Of a stretch of 33,825 nt of DNA, positions 16,359 to 24,674 are shown piece after piece. A program made the position numbers and the translations under genes. The stretch is taken from NCBI GenBank assembly GCA_021850095.1, contig JAJZRX010000032.1:1-33825 (forward strand), given 5' to 3'. The notes beneath the pieces were generated by a model that was not told the DNA's origin, made no database searches, and saw only the letters and a list, made by a program, of their open reading frames with translations. The stretch comes from Deltaproteobacteria bacterium. GTDB taxonomy: Bacteria; Desulfobacterota; Desulfuromonadia; Geobacterales; Pseudopelobacteraceae. Position 1 is the first letter of the stretch; every line of letters begins with the position of its first letter.

Positions 16359-17716
16359 GTGAATATTCGACGGCGCAACTGCGCGAGTGGGACCGCCGGC
16401 ACGTCTGGCACCCTTTTACCCAGATGCTGGATTGGGAACGCGATGATCAGATCGTGATCGAAAAAGGAGAGGGGTGCTGGCTGATCGATACCGACGGCAA
16501 TCGTTATCTGGACGGCGTGGCCTCCATGTGGACCAATGTCCATGGTCACTGCCGGCCCGAGCTGAATCAGGCCCTCAAGGAGCAGGTCGACAAGCTGGAG
16601 CATTCCACCCTGCTGGGACTGGCCAGCGAGCAAAGCATCATTCTGGCTGCCCGGCTGGCTGAAATCACCCCGCCCGGCCTGGAGCATGTCTTTTATTCCG
16701 ACAACGGCTCAACCGCGATGGAAGTGGCGGTCAAGATGGCCTATCAGTACCAGGTTCATCATGGCCGGCCCGAACGGAGCCGTTTCATCACCTTCAGGAA
16801 TGCCTACCATGGCGACACCCTGGGCGCCGTCAGTGTGGGGGGCATCGATATTTACCATGCCACCTTCAAGCCGCTGATGTTCGAGGCGCTCCAGGCTCCG
16901 GCGCCCTATTGCTACCGCTGTGAGCTGGGCTGTCAGGACAAGACTGCCTGCGGTATGAAATGTCTGCAGGCGCTGGAGCTGATCATGCAGGAGCAGGCCG
17001 GCAGTGTGGCTGGTCTGGTGATCGAGCCCCTGATCCAGGGTGCCGGCGGCATGATCGTTCAGCCGCCCGGTTTTTTGAAAGCTGTTCGCAGGTTGTGCGA
17101 CCGGTATGACCTTTTGATGATTGCCGATGAGGTGGCCACCGGCTTTGGCCGCACCGGCCGGATGTTCGCCTGCCAGCATGAAGATGTGGTGCCGGATATC
17201 ATGGCTGTTTCCAAGGGGATTGCCGCCGGCTATCTGCCGATTGCGGCGACGATTGCCAGCTCACAGGTGTATCGCGCCTTTCTGGGTGAATATTCCGAAC
17301 TGAAGACTTTTTTTCACGGTCACACCTTTACCGGCAATCCGCTGGCCTGCGCCGTGGCCCTGAAGAGTCTGGAGCTGTTTGAGCGTGACGATCTGCTGAC
17401 GGCCCTGCAGCCCCGGATAGCAAGGTTGTCGGAGCGCCTGGTACAATTCAGGAATCTGCCGCATGTGGGTGATGTCCGTCAGTGCGGTTTGGCTGCCGGG
17501 GTCGAACTGGTGGAGAATAAGGAATCCCGCCGGGCTTATCCCTGGGAAATGAAGATCGGCGTGCGGGTTTGTCTTGAGGCGCGTAAGTACGGAATTTTCT
17601 CAAGGCCGCTGGGTAATACGGTGGTCATTTTTCCGCCGCTGGTTATTTCAGACAGTGAACTGGAGTTTCTTCTGGATGCTTTGGAACGATCAATCCGGGC
17701 CGTTACTGGTTGCTGA
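16355..17716 (+). CDS. bioA: Adenosylmethionine-8-amino-7-oxononanoate aminotransferase
   Basis: BioA makes 7,8-diaminopelargonate, with S-adenosylmethionine as the amino donor in most species. The 453-residue product is a class III aminotransferase: HVWHPFTQM (15-23), DGVASMWTNVHGH (about 53-65), FYSDNGSTAMEVA-type cofactor loop, RNAYHGDTLGA (about 148-158), IADEVATGFGRTG, and SKGIAAGYLP with Schiff-base Lys287. HPFTQM and the WTN motif separate it from ornithine or GABA aminotransferases. The ATG overlaps the bioD stop. It ends the operon, two bases before a strong terminator; no bioF, bioC or bioH is present here. Confidence 0.96.
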   Translation: MSEYSTAQLREWDRRHVWHPFTQMLDWERDDQIVIEKGEGCWLIDTDGNRYLDGVASMWTNVHGHCRPELNQALKEQVDKLEHSTLLGLASEQSIILAARLAEITPPGLEHVFYSDNGSTAMEVAVKMAYQYQVHHGRPERSRFITFRNAYHGDTLGAVSVGGIDIYHATFKPLMFEALQAPAPYCYRCELGCQDKTACGMKCLQALELIMQEQAGSVAGLVIEPLIQGAGGMIVQPPGFLKAVRRLCDRYDLLMIADEVATGFGRTGRMFACQHEDVVPDIMAVSKGIAAGYLPIAATIASSQVYRAFLGEYSELKTFFHGHTFTGNPLACAVALKSLELFERDDLLTALQPRIARLSERLVQFRNLPHVGDVRQCGLAAGVELVENKESRRAYPWEMKIGVRVCLEARKYGIFSRPLGNTVVIFPPLVISDSELEFLLDALERSIRAVTGC

Positions 17717-17717
17717 C

Positions 17718-17747
17718 AAAAACCCCGCTTCCCCGGCGGGGTTTTTT
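17718..17747 (+). terminator. Terminator of the bioBDA operon
   Basis: AAAAACCCCGC (17718-17728) pairs with GCGGGG plus Ts (17736-17746) around a seven-base loop, and is followed directly by a run of six Ts. It begins two bases after the bioA stop. Confidence 0.92.
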
Positions 17748-17764
17748 ATTGGTCAATTTTAGCG

Positions 17765-17793
17765 TTGCATTTCAGAACAATTGCCGATTTAAT
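17765..17793 (+). promoter_or_regulatory. Possible promoter of the NtrC-family regulator
   Basis: TTGCAT (17765-17770) and TTTAAT (17788-17793, 5/6) are separated by 17 bases, with a predicted start near 17800 and a leader of about 23 nt. The -35 match is weak. Confidence 0.4.
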
Positions 17794-17822
17794 GCCGCAA
17801 ATGACTGTATGGGGTTAATCGA

Positions 17823-19202
17823 ATGGCTGATCAGATAAAGATTCTTGTCATTGATGATGACGATTCGGGACGTGAGGCGCTGACGCTGCTGCTGCGATCC
17901 GCCGGTTACACGGTTGTTTCGGCGGTCAACGGCAAGGAGGCGTTGGAGGTCGTTGCCCGGGAACAATTCCGGATTATCGTTTCCGATCTGTTTCTGCCCG
18001 ACTGCAGCGGCTTTGATGTTCTGCAGAATGTGCGCAAGGTTTCATCATCCACGGAAGTTATTGTCGTCACCGGTCACGCTTCCGCCCAGACGGCTGTCAG
18101 GGCCATGAAAGAAGGGGCCTTTGATTACATAACCAAGCCGATTGATTTCGATGAACTGAAAATTGTCGTGACCAAGGCGCTCGAAAAACAACAGCTGCTT
18201 TCCGAAAACGTGTATCTCCGCAAACAGCTCCAGGGACGTTTCGAATTCAGCAATATCGTCGGCAATTCGCCCGCCATGCAGCTTGTCTTCGAGCGTATGC
18301 GACGGATCGTCAAAACCGATTCGACCGTTCTGATTACCGGTGAATCGGGAACCGGCAAGGAACTGGTTGCCCGTGCGCTCCATTACAACAGCAATCGCAA
18401 GGATCGCCCCTTTATTGCGGTAAACTGCGGCGCAATTCCGGAAGCTTTGCTGGAAAGCGAGCTTTTCGGTCATGTCAAGGGATCCTTCACCGGCGCAATC
18501 AGCGATAAGCCGGGCAAGTTCGAAGCGGCCAATCACGGCACCATCTTTCTGGATGAAATCGGCACCATGCCGCTGCAGCTGCAGACCAAGCTACTGCGAA
18601 TATTGCAGGAGCATGAGGTTGAGCGGGTTGGATCAAACAAACCGCTCAAACTGCATGTTCGTGTTGTTTCAGCAACCAATAACGATCTGGAAAAAATGGT
18701 CAAGCAGGGGCTGTTTCGTGAGGATCTGTACTACCGTCTGAATGTCATCCCGCTCCATCTGCCCCCCCTGCGGGAGCGTCAGAATGACATTATGGCGCTG
18801 GTCGGACATTTTCTGGCGAAATACTGCCAGCTGATGGGGCGGCCTTTGATGTCGATCAGCAAACAGGCTCTGGAAGTCATGGAGCAATACACCTGGCCGG
18901 GAAATGTTCGCGAACTGGAAAATCTGATTGAGCGGATGGTCGCGCTGACAGATGGATCAATCATAAATCTGGAAGATGTGCCACCCGGGATTGTGAGGGG
19001 AAAGCGCAGTCGGGCAGGGGTTCGCATAGATCTGACCGAAACCGGCGCTGATCTTAACGCAATCATTTTCGAAGTAGAGAGCAATCTGATTATGCAGGCC
19101 CTGAAGCTGTCCGGCGGTGTCAAGGCCAAGGCTTCGGCATTGCTGGGAATCAACCGCACGACACTGGTTGAAAAGATCAGACGCCTGAAAATTGAAGCCT
19201 GA
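17823..19202 (+). CDS. sigma54-dependent response regulator, NtrC family
   Basis: The 459-residue protein has three parts. The receiver domain (about 5-120) has acidic DDDD at 11-14, phospho-acceptor Asp55, Thr83 and Lys105. The AAA+ domain (about 143-380) has Walker A GESGTGKE (173-180), the sigma54-contact loop GSFTGA (220-225), Walker B GTIFLDEIG and the arginine-finger/sensor regions with FREDLYYRLNV and WPGNVRELEN. A Fis-type helix-turn-helix closes the protein (about 425-459, AKASALLGINRTTLVEKI). The contact loop reads GSFTGA where most family members have GAFTGA; the essential Thr is kept. It would activate sigma54 promoters when phosphorylated. No histidine kinase is adjacent, so it is an orphan; targets are unknown. 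The Shine-Dalgarno (GGGG) is weak. Confidence 0.93.
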   Translation: MADQIKILVIDDDDSGREALTLLLRSAGYTVVSAVNGKEALEVVAREQFRIIVSDLFLPDCSGFDVLQNVRKVSSSTEVIVVTGHASAQTAVRAMKEGAFDYITKPIDFDELKIVVTKALEKQQLLSENVYLRKQLQGRFEFSNIVGNSPAMQLVFERMRRIVKTDSTVLITGESGTGKELVARALHYNSNRKDRPFIAVNCGAIPEALLESELFGHVKGSFTGAISDKPGKFEAANHGTIFLDEIGTMPLQLQTKLLRILQEHEVERVGSNKPLKLHVRVVSATNNDLEKMVKQGLFREDLYYRLNVIPLHLPPLRERQNDIMALVGHFLAKYCQLMGRPLMSISKQALEVMEQYTWPGNVRELENLIERMVALTDGSIINLEDVPPGIVRGKRSRAGVRIDLTETGADLNAIIFEVESNLIMQALKLSGGVKAKASALLGINRTTLVEKIRRLKIEA

Positions 19203-19230
19203 CGTGAAGGTCGCGGCTGGTTTGTCAAAC

Positions 19231-19263
19231 AAAAAGGCCCCTGAAAAATCAGGAGCCTTTTTT
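19231..19263 (-). terminator. Terminator shared by the tRNA operon and the regulator gene
   Basis: AAAAAGGCCCCTGA (19231-19244) pairs with TCAGGAGCCTTTTTT (19249-19263), with one mismatch in the stem and a four-base A loop. T-runs are present on both strands, so it can end the tRNA-Asp transcript (-) and the regulator transcript (+). Confidence 0.8.
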
Positions 19264-19266
19264 AAA

Positions 19267-19343
19267 TGGCGGGGTTGACGGGGCTCGAACCCGCGACTTC
19301 CAGCGTGACAGGCTGGCACTCTAACCAACTGAGCTACAACCCC
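19267..19343 (-). tRNA. tRNA-Asp (anticodon GUC), distal copy
   Basis: The - strand cloverleaf has acceptor GGGGTTG/CAACCCC, anticodon stem CCAGC/GCTGG with loop CTGTCAC (anticodon GTC), T arm with GGTTCGAGCC and encoded CCA (19267-19269). It is identical over its length to the tRNA-Asp at 19484-19560. Confidence 0.97.
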
Positions 19344-19399
19344 AAGGGGTACTGCAGAGAAAACAACGGGGAAAGAGTGTGCTTTTACCCGTTTTACTA

Positions 19400-19475
19400 T
19401 GGTGGGCGAAACAGGGATCGAACCTGTGACATCCAGCTTGTAAGGCTGGCGCTCTCCCAGCTGAGCTATTCGCCC
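19400..19475 (-). tRNA. tRNA-Val (anticodon UAC)
   Basis: The - strand cloverleaf has acceptor GGGCGAA/TTCGCCC, anticodon stem CCAGC/GCTGG with loop CTTACAA (anticodon TAC), T arm with GGTTCGATCC and encoded CCA (19400-19402). It lies between two identical tRNA-Asp genes. Confidence 0.97.
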
Positions 19476-19483
19476 GATATTTA

Positions 19484-19560
19484 TGGCGGGGTTGACGGGG
19501 CTCGAACCCGCGACTTCCAGCGTGACAGGCTGGCACTCTAACCAACTGAGCTACAACCCC
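19484..19560 (-). tRNA. tRNA-Asp (anticodon GUC), proximal copy
   Basis: It has the same sequence as the copy at 19267-19343, with GTC anticodon and encoded CCA (19484-19486). It begins 14 bases after the stop of the HU gene with no terminator between, so it is probably cut from the HU transcript. Confidence 0.97.
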
Positions 19561-19574
19561 GGATTAATCCGAAA

Positions 19575-19871
19575 CTATTTCTTCTTCTTGGCAGGAACGA
19601 CGTTTACGGCTTCTTTCAAGGTTTTGCCCGGCTTGAACTTGGGAACGGTAGCAGCCGGAATGTCAATTTTCTTGCCGGTTTGAGGATTCTGACCCTTACG
19701 GGCGGCACGCTTGGAGGTCGAGAATGTTCCGAAACCAACCAGGCTGAGCTTGTCGCCGCTCTTGAGGGCAGACGTGACAGTGGCAATAAATGCAGCTACA
19801 GCTTTCTCTGCATCCACTTTTTTCAGTTCTGCTTTTTCTGCTACCGAGCTGATCAATTCTGCTTTTGTCAC
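19575..19871 (-). CDS. HU-family DNA-binding protein (second copy, Lys-rich tail)
   Basis: The 98-residue protein has the HU pattern: TKAELISSVAEKAELKK at the start, GDKLSLVGFGTFS (about 38-50), the arm ARKGQNPQTGKKIDIPAA (about 56-73) and FKPGKTLKEAV, then a tail ending in AKKKK. I chose the GTG at 19871, with GGAGG seven bases upstream; the frame is open further up but shows no HU homology. It differs clearly from the HU at 12837-13109, so the two are paralogues and could form mixed dimers. The gene is followed at once by three tRNAs. Confidence 0.94.
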   Translation of the reverse strand: MTKAELISSVAEKAELKKVDAEKAVAAFIATVTSALKSGDKLSLVGFGTFSTSKRAARKGQNPQTGKKIDIPAATVPKFKPGKTLKEAVNVVPAKKKK

Positions 19872-19913
19872 GTTACACCTCCGATTTTTTTGTAATAACA
19901 AAGCGACACAGTG

Positions 19914-19941
19914 TTTATCAGGTTTTTGCAAAAAGTGTCAA
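19914..19941 (-). promoter_or_regulatory. Promoter of the HU-tRNA operon, with a palindrome in its spacer
   Basis: A perfect TTGACA (19936-19941 on -) and GATAAA (19914-19919, 4/6) are 16 bases apart. The spacer holds a perfect 12-bp palindrome TTTTTGCAAAAA (19923-19934), which could be an operator or simply a curved A/T tract. Confidence 0.6.
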
Positions 19942-20056
19942 GCATAATTTCGTTCAAAGCTACAGTTTATGGGGCATGACGAATATTTTTCAAAAATCAG
20001 GGTGATGTTTCAGTCAAAATGTCAGCAGATAAGCTGATGTAAAGAGCGTATAACGC

Positions 20057-21313
20057 TTATGCAGCATCCTTGAGTTCCTGTTCATAGACAACGATCGGTT
20101 TTTCCTTGTTGTAGATCACGTCTTCGTTGATAACAACTTCCTGGACATTCGATTGGGACGGCACGTCATACATGATGTCCAGCATCGAGTTCTCAAGAAT
20201 AGCCCGCAGGCCGCGGGCGCCGGTGTTGCGCTTAAGGGCCTCTTTGGCAACCGCAACCAGCGAGCCGTCCGTAAAGCGCAACCGGACGTTCTCCAGCTCA
20301 AACAGCTTCTGGTACTGCTTGACCAGCGAATTCTTGGGTTCTTTAAGAATCTGCACCATGGCATCTTCGTCAAGCTCGGTCAGGGTGGCCAGCATCGGCA
20401 GACGACCGATGAATTCCGGGATGTAACCGTACTTCAGCAGGTCTTCCGGCGTCAGGTTGTTGAGCAGTTCGCCCAGTTTTTTTTCTTCGCGTTTTTTGAC
20501 TTCAGCGCCAAAGCCAAGGGTCTTTTTGCCGATCCTCTGCTGGATGACGGTTTCCAGACCGGCAAAGGCTCCGCCGCAGATGAAGAGGATGTTGGTCGTG
20601 TCAACCTTCATGAACTCCTGCTGCGGGTGTTTGCGCCCCCCTTTGGGCGGTATGCTGGCCACGGTTCCTTCGATGATCTTGAGCAGGGCCTGCTGAACGC
20701 CTTCGCCGGAAACATCGCGGGTGATGGAGGGGGAATCGGTCTTGCGGGCGATCTTGTCGATCTCGTCAATGTAGACGATACCTTTCTGGGCCCGCTCCAC
20801 ATCATAATCGGCAGCCTGCAGCAGGCTGAGGATGATGTTCTCCACATCCTCGCCCACATAACCGGCTTCGGTCAGGTTGGTGGCGTCGGCCATTGCAAAG
20901 GGAACCTTGAGGATCCGTGCCAGGGTCTGGGCCAGCAGCGTCTTGCCCGATCCGGTCGGGCCGAGCAGCAGGATGTTGCTCTTCTGCATCTCCACATCGC
21001 TGGGCTTGATGCCGGTGTCAATGCGCTTGTAGTGGTTGTACACCGCCACCGAAAGCACTTTCTTGGCCTTTTCCTGGCCAATGACGTACTCGTCCAGGAT
21101 TTCCTTGATCTCGCGCGGCTTGGGCAGTTTCTTCAGATCCGGTCCGAGGGTTTCCTCCATCTTCATCTCTTCGGCGATGATGTCATTGCAGAGCTCGATG
21201 CATTCGTCGCAGATGTAGACGGCCGGCCCGGCGATAAGTTTCTTGACGTCTTCCTGGCTTTTGCCGCAGAAAGAGCAGGTCAGGTGTTCCTGGGGGGCGT
21301 CCCGTCGGCTCAT
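20057..21313 (-). CDS. clpX: ATP-dependent Clp protease, ATPase subunit ClpX
   Basis: ClpX is the AAA+ unfoldase that feeds tagged proteins into ClpP. The 418-residue product has the N-terminal zinc domain (Cys13, Cys16, Cys35, Cys38), Walker A GPTGSGKT (118-125), pore loop GYVGED (about 151-156), Walker [11 protein letters not shown], the ClpP-docking IGF-type loop seen here as LGF within KKTLGFGAE, and sensor motif NTGARGLRA. The ATG overlaps the clpP stop by four bases (ATGA), so the two are coupled. Small hairpins at 20022-20037 and 20045-20056 follow the stop, but neither has a good T-run. Confidence 0.97.
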   Translation of the reverse strand: MSRRDAPQEHLTCSFCGKSQEDVKKLIAGPAVYICDECIELCNDIIAEEMKMEETLGPDLKKLPKPREIKEILDEYVIGQEKAKKVLSVAVYNHYKRIDTGIKPSDVEMQKSNILLLGPTGSGKTLLAQTLARILKVPFAMADATNLTEAGYVGEDVENIILSLLQAADYDVERAQKGIVYIDEIDKIARKTDSPSITRDVSGEGVQQALLKIIEGTVASIPPKGGRKHPQQEFMKVDTTNILFICGGAFAGLETVIQQRIGKKTLGFGAEVKKREEKKLGELLNNLTPEDLLKYGYIPEFIGRLPMLATLTELDEDAMVQILKEPKNSLVKQYQKLFELENVRLRFTDGSLVAVAKEALKRNTGARGLRAILENSMLDIMYDVPSQSNVQEVVINEDVIYNKEKPIVVYEQELKDAA

Positions 21314-21909
21314 GGAGTCACTCCTGTCACAGGCTTTCTGGTGAATATCTCATCGATCAGTCCGTATTCCCTGGCATCTTCGGCGGACATGAAAAAGTCG
21401 CGTTCGGTGTCGTTTTCGACCTTTTCCTTGCTTTGGCCGGACAGTGCCGCCAGGATTCCGTTCAATTCATCTTTCATGCGCAGAATCTCTTTGGCGTGAA
21501 TGCTGATGTCGGTGGCCTGTCCCTGAAACCCGCCCAGCGGCTGATGAATCATGATGCGGGAATGGCTCAGGCTGAAACGCTTGCCCTTCTCGCCGGCGGT
21601 CAGCAGTATCGCCCCCATCGAGGCGGCTTGTCCCACGCAGATCGTTGAAACCGGCGCTTTGATGTAGCGCATGGTATCGTAGATAGCCATGCCGGCGGTT
21701 ACCACTCCACCGGGTGAGTTGATGTACAGGTGGATATCCTTATCTGGGTCTTCAGCCTCCAGAAACAGCAGCTGGGCGATGATCAGGTTGGCCACGTTGT
21801 CGTCAATGGCGCCGCCCAGAAAAATAATCCGTTCCTTCAGCAGGCGGGAATAAATGTCATACGCGCGCTCGCCCCGTCCACTCTGTTCTACGACCATCGG
21901 GATATACAT
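21310..21909 (-). CDS. clpP: ATP-dependent Clp protease, proteolytic subunit
   Basis: ClpP is the tetradecameric serine peptidase that partners ClpX. The 199-residue product contains the triad Ser97 (GQAASMGA), His122 (MIHQPLGG) and Asp171 (TERDFFMS). The start at 21909 gives [24 protein letters not shown], the standard N-terminus of the family, with GAGGAG about 10 bases upstream; the upstream TTG in the same frame is less likely. It lies 14 bases after the tig stop and overlaps clpX. Confidence 0.97.
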   Translation of the reverse strand: MYIPMVVEQSGRGERAYDIYSRLLKERIIFLGGAIDDNVANLIIAQLLFLEAEDPDKDIHLYINSPGGVVTAGMAIYDTMRYIKAPVSTICVGQAASMGAILLTAGEKGKRFSLSHSRIMIHQPLGGFQGQATDISIHAKEILRMKDELNGILAALSGQSKEKVENDTERDFFMSAEDAREYGLIDEIFTRKPVTGVTP

Positions 21910-21923
21910 ATATCCGGTTCTCC

Positions 21924-23234
21924 TCAAGCAGCTTTCAGTTCGGAAGCATCGACTTCGGTGATGACAGCCTTGCTGATCAGCAGCGAAATTGCCTTGTCTT
22001 CCTTTATTTCGGAAATGATCGAGTTTTTGGCGTTGGCGTTGGCTGCGTAATAGTCCTTGATGCGGGTCAGCATATCGGGATTGCCGGCGGCAATTTTCTC
22101 GTAACGCTCGTTCAGGTCTTCGTCGGACACCGAGATGTTCTCTTTTTCGACCAGGGCCATCAGCAGCAATCCGCCCCTGACCTTGTCGGCGGCGTCGTCG
22201 CGGAAACGGACGCGGAAGCCGGCATCGTCGAGACCCATCATATCCAGGGACATCTGCTGGCTTTTGAGACGGTTCTTCAGGTTCTCAAGCATGTAGTCCA
22301 GTTGGCGCTTTACCATCGACTCTGGAACGTCCAGCGGATTTTTTTCGATCAGAGCCTTGACCGTGCGCTCTTTAAGTTCATTCTCGATGCGCTCGGTTTC
22401 GTGCTTTTCGTGATATTCGGTCATCTTTGCGCGCAGGTCGCTCATGGTCTCAAATTCGCCGAACTGCTGGGCGAACTCATCGTCCAGTTCAGGCAGCTCC
22501 TTGCGCTTGATTTCCTTGATTGTCACCTTGAAAAGACCCTGTTTGCCGGCCGCCTCCGCGTTGCGGTAGCCCTCCGGCAGATCGATGCTGAATTCCTTGG
22601 TCTCGCCGGACTTCATGCCGACCAGCTGCTCCTCGAATCCGGGAATCAGTTTGTTGGCGCCGACTTCAACAACGGCATCTTCGGCAACCGAGTTTTCTTC
22701 CGGCATCCCGTCCACTGAAAACGAGTAGTCGAGCGAAACCGAGTGTCCGTTTTCAACCGCACTGCCATCGTCCAGCGGGACCAGTTGAGCCATGTTTTCC
22801 TGCATGCGGGCCAACTCGGCGTCAACGCTGTCCGGTTTGGGCACATACTTTTCTTTCTTGACTTCCAGGCCGCTGTAATCCTGCAGCAGAATCTGGGGCA
22901 TGACTTCAACCAGGGCGCTGTACTTGAAGGATGCGCCCTGCTCAAGCACATCGCTTTCAATTGTCGGCGAATCCACCGGCTCGATCTTGTGATCGTTGAG
23001 AGCTTGGTAAAGGGTCTGCTCGTACAGGCGGCGCATGACGTCGTCACGCATGGCATTGCTGTAGGTGCGCTTGATCAGGTTCATTGGCGCCTTGCCGGGA
23101 CGGAAACCCTGGAGCTTGGCTTTTTTCTGAATGGCGGAATAAGCCTTTTCTATTTCTTCGTTTACCCGTTCAGCCGGGATCTCGATGCTGATTTTTTTCT
23201 GAACCGGGCTGAGCTCTTCAACGTTTACCTGCAT
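21924..23234 (-). CDS. tig: Trigger factor
   Basis: Trigger factor is the ribosome-bound chaperone that meets nascent chains at the tunnel exit. The 436-residue product has the ribosome-binding domain (about 1-115) with the docking signature GFRPGKAP at 43-50. An FKBP-type peptidyl-prolyl isomerase domain follows at about 155-245 ([20 protein letters not shown]). The C-terminal helical arms are about 250-430. AGAGGA precedes the ATG. The gene order tRNA-Leu, tig, clpP, clpX links folding at the ribosome with proteolysis in one transcript. Confidence 0.96.
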   Translation of the reverse strand: MQVNVEELSPVQKKISIEIPAERVNEEIEKAYSAIQKKAKLQGFRPGKAPMNLIKRTYSNAMRDDVMRRLYEQTLYQALNDHKIEPVDSPTIESDVLEQGASFKYSALVEVMPQILLQDYSGLEVKKEKYVPKPDSVDAELARMQENMAQLVPLDDGSAVENGHSVSLDYSFSVDGMPEENSVAEDAVVEVGANKLIPGFEEQLVGMKSGETKEFSIDLPEGYRNAEAAGKQGLFKVTIKEIKRKELPELDDEFAQQFGEFETMSDLRAKMTEYHEKHETERIENELKERTVKALIEKNPLDVPESMVKRQLDYMLENLKNRLKSQQMSLDMMGLDDAGFRVRFRDDAADKVRGGLLLMALVEKENISVSDEDLNERYEKIAAGNPDMLTRIKDYYAANANAKNSIISEIKEDKAISLLISKAVITEVDASELKAA

Positions 23235-23310
23235 GGTGGCTGTCCTCTTCTGATATGAAATGTAATGTTTGTCATCTGGAGATTAACGGAACAAACATTG
23301 GAGTAATGTG

Positions 23311-23395
23311 TGGTGCGAGAGAGGAGACTTGAACTCCTATACCTTACGGTGCCAGATCCTAAGTCTGGTGCGTCTGCCAATTCCGCCACTCTCGC
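23311..23395 (-). tRNA. tRNA-Leu (anticodon UAG)
   Basis: The - strand sequence folds as a type II tRNA with acceptor GCGAGAG/CTCTCGC, anticodon stem CCAGA/TCTGG with loop CTTAGGA (anticodon TAG), a long variable arm, T arm GGAGTTCAAGTCTCC and encoded CCA (23311-23313). It lies 76 bases upstream of tig in the same direction. Confidence 0.97.
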
Positions 23396-23454
23396 ATGTG
23401 TTGTGAGCCATGAAGCGATTGTTCATGGTCGGTTCGGTGAAAATCGGATTCGTA

Positions 23455-23483
23455 TAAATAGGGTATTATCCGCCGCAGGTCAA
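23455..23483 (-). promoter_or_regulatory. Probable promoter of tRNA-Leu and tig-clpP-clpX
   Basis: TTGACC (23478-23483 on -, 5/6) and TATTTA (23455-23460, 4/6) are 17 bases apart. The predicted start is near 23448, about 50 bases before tRNA-Leu. No separate good promoter is obvious between the tRNA and tig. Confidence 0.6.
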
Positions 23484-23517
23484 GCAATTATTGTAATATG
23501 TTCAGTATACGGCTGAT

Positions 23518-23853
23518 TTACCCGCCGGACAGTTTAACCTTGTAGCCGCGTGACTGTAGTTCGCCCAGCAGCGTATCGCGGTGATCGCCCTGGATTTCAA
23601 TAACGCCGTCCTTGACGGTGCCGCCGCAGCCGCACCTCTTTTTAAGGGCTCCGGCCAACTCTTTGATCTGAACCGCCGTCAGCGGCAGTCCGCTGATGAC
23701 GATCACGGTGCCGCCGCCGCGACCCTTGGTCTGGCGCTGCAGCCGTACCGTTCCATCCGTGGGACTGGCGGGAGCTTTTTTGGCGGCGCAATCCGATTTG
23801 ATGCGGCCGCTCTCGCTGCTGTAGACCACCCGGCTGTTGCTGTCCGATTTCAT
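23518..23853 (-). CDS. yciH: SUI1/eIF1-family protein (YciH type)
   Basis: The 111-residue protein has the SUI1 fold, shared with eukaryotic eIF1, in its C-terminal two-thirds: [15 protein letters not shown] (about 47-61), [22 protein letters not shown] (about 70-92) and [13 protein letters not shown] at the end. The first 40 residues are polar and variable, as in YciH. YciH may discriminate against poor initiation complexes; its precise role is not settled. The ATG overlaps the nadE stop (ATGA), so it is the last gene of the yraN-nitrilase-nadE-yciH run. Confidence 0.92.
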   Translation of the reverse strand: MKSDSNSRVVYSSESGRIKSDCAAKKAPASPTDGTVRLQRQTKGRGGGTVIVISGLPLTAVQIKELAGALKKRCGCGGTVKDGVIEIQGDHRDTLLGELQSRGYKVKLSGG

Positions 23854-24674
23854 TTGCCCCAGTCCCTTGAATAACGGAAGTCGCGGTCGATGGTGCGGTT
23901 GGATACTTTGGCGATCACCGGCAGGCGGCGCTTGAAGTGAGAATTCTGGATCTTGGCGTAAACGCTGTCGATGAATCCGCTTTCAAATCCTTCCGCCATC
24001 AGCTCAGCTCTGTTCAGGCGCAGATCCACCATGCGGTACAGCAGTTCGTCCACCTGGCGGTAGGAAAAGCCCAGTTCCTCTTCATCGGTCTGTCCGGCCC
24101 ACAGATCGGCGGACGGTTTCTTGTCAATCACGGCCTGGGGTACGCCGAACTCTTCCGAAAGCTGCCAGACCTGTGATTTATACAGGTCGCCGATCGGATT
24201 GAGCGCGCTGGCCATGTCGCCGTAAAGCGTGCCGTAGCCCAGCAGCAATTCGGTCTTGTTGCTGGTGCCCAGCACCAGGGCCCGTAGCAGGGCCGAGTGG
24301 TCAAAGAGGATCGTCATCCGCTCGCGGGCCATCTTGTTGCCGCGCCGCATATTGTCGGCATCCGGAAAGCTCTCGAAGTAGGCATCCACCATGGGCGTGA
24401 TTGGCAGCACCGAGAAGTTGACCCCGCAGGCCTCCGCCACCAGCCGGGCATGGGCTTCGCTTTCCGGGTTGCTGGTTTTGTAGGGCATGCAGATGGCCTG
24501 TACGTTTTCGGGTCCCAGTGCCTCGGCGGCGATAAAAACCACCAGCGCTGAATCAATGCCGCCCGACAGTCCCAGCACGGCTTTGCTGATTCCGACCTTG
24601 TGGACCTCGTCACGTACGAAACCGACCAGTATCTGCCGCAACAGAGCGGTGTTGGCTGTTAATCCGGCCATCAT
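23850..24674 (-). CDS. nadE: NAD+ synthetase, synthetase domain only
   Basis: NadE converts nicotinate adenine dinucleotide to NAD+ with ATP and ammonia. The 274-residue product has the pyrophosphatase loop [10 protein letters not shown] (36-45) and then [45 protein letters not shown] (about 136-169, the most conserved part) and [18 protein letters not shown]. It lacks the amidohydrolase domain that glutamine-dependent NAD synthetases carry at their N-terminus. That function is probably given by the nitrilase-type gene just upstream, whose stop overlaps the nadE start (ATGATGA; Met1 or Met2). Confidence 0.95.
   Translation of the reverse strand: MMAGLTANTALLRQILVGFVRDEVHKVGISKAVLGLSGGIDSALVVFIAAEALGPENVQAICMPYKTSNPESEAHARLVAEACGVNFSVLPITPMVDAYFESFPDADNMRRGNKMARERMTILFDHSALLRALVLGTSNKTELLLGYGTLYGDMASALNPIGDLYKSQVWQLSEEFGVPQAVIDKKPSADLWAGQTDEEELGFSYRQVDELLYRMVDLRLNRAELMAEGFESGFIDSVYAKIQNSHFKRRLPVIAKVSNRTIDRDFRYSRDWGK

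Noticed and set aside
20022-20056. Two small hairpins after clpX as terminators
   Set aside because: Five-base stems without a proper T-run; not enough to call.
20153-21499. A 448-codon open frame on + opposite clpX
   Set aside because: It is the antisense shadow of clpX/clpP, without a ribosome site or family resemblance; GC-rich coding DNA often gives such frames.
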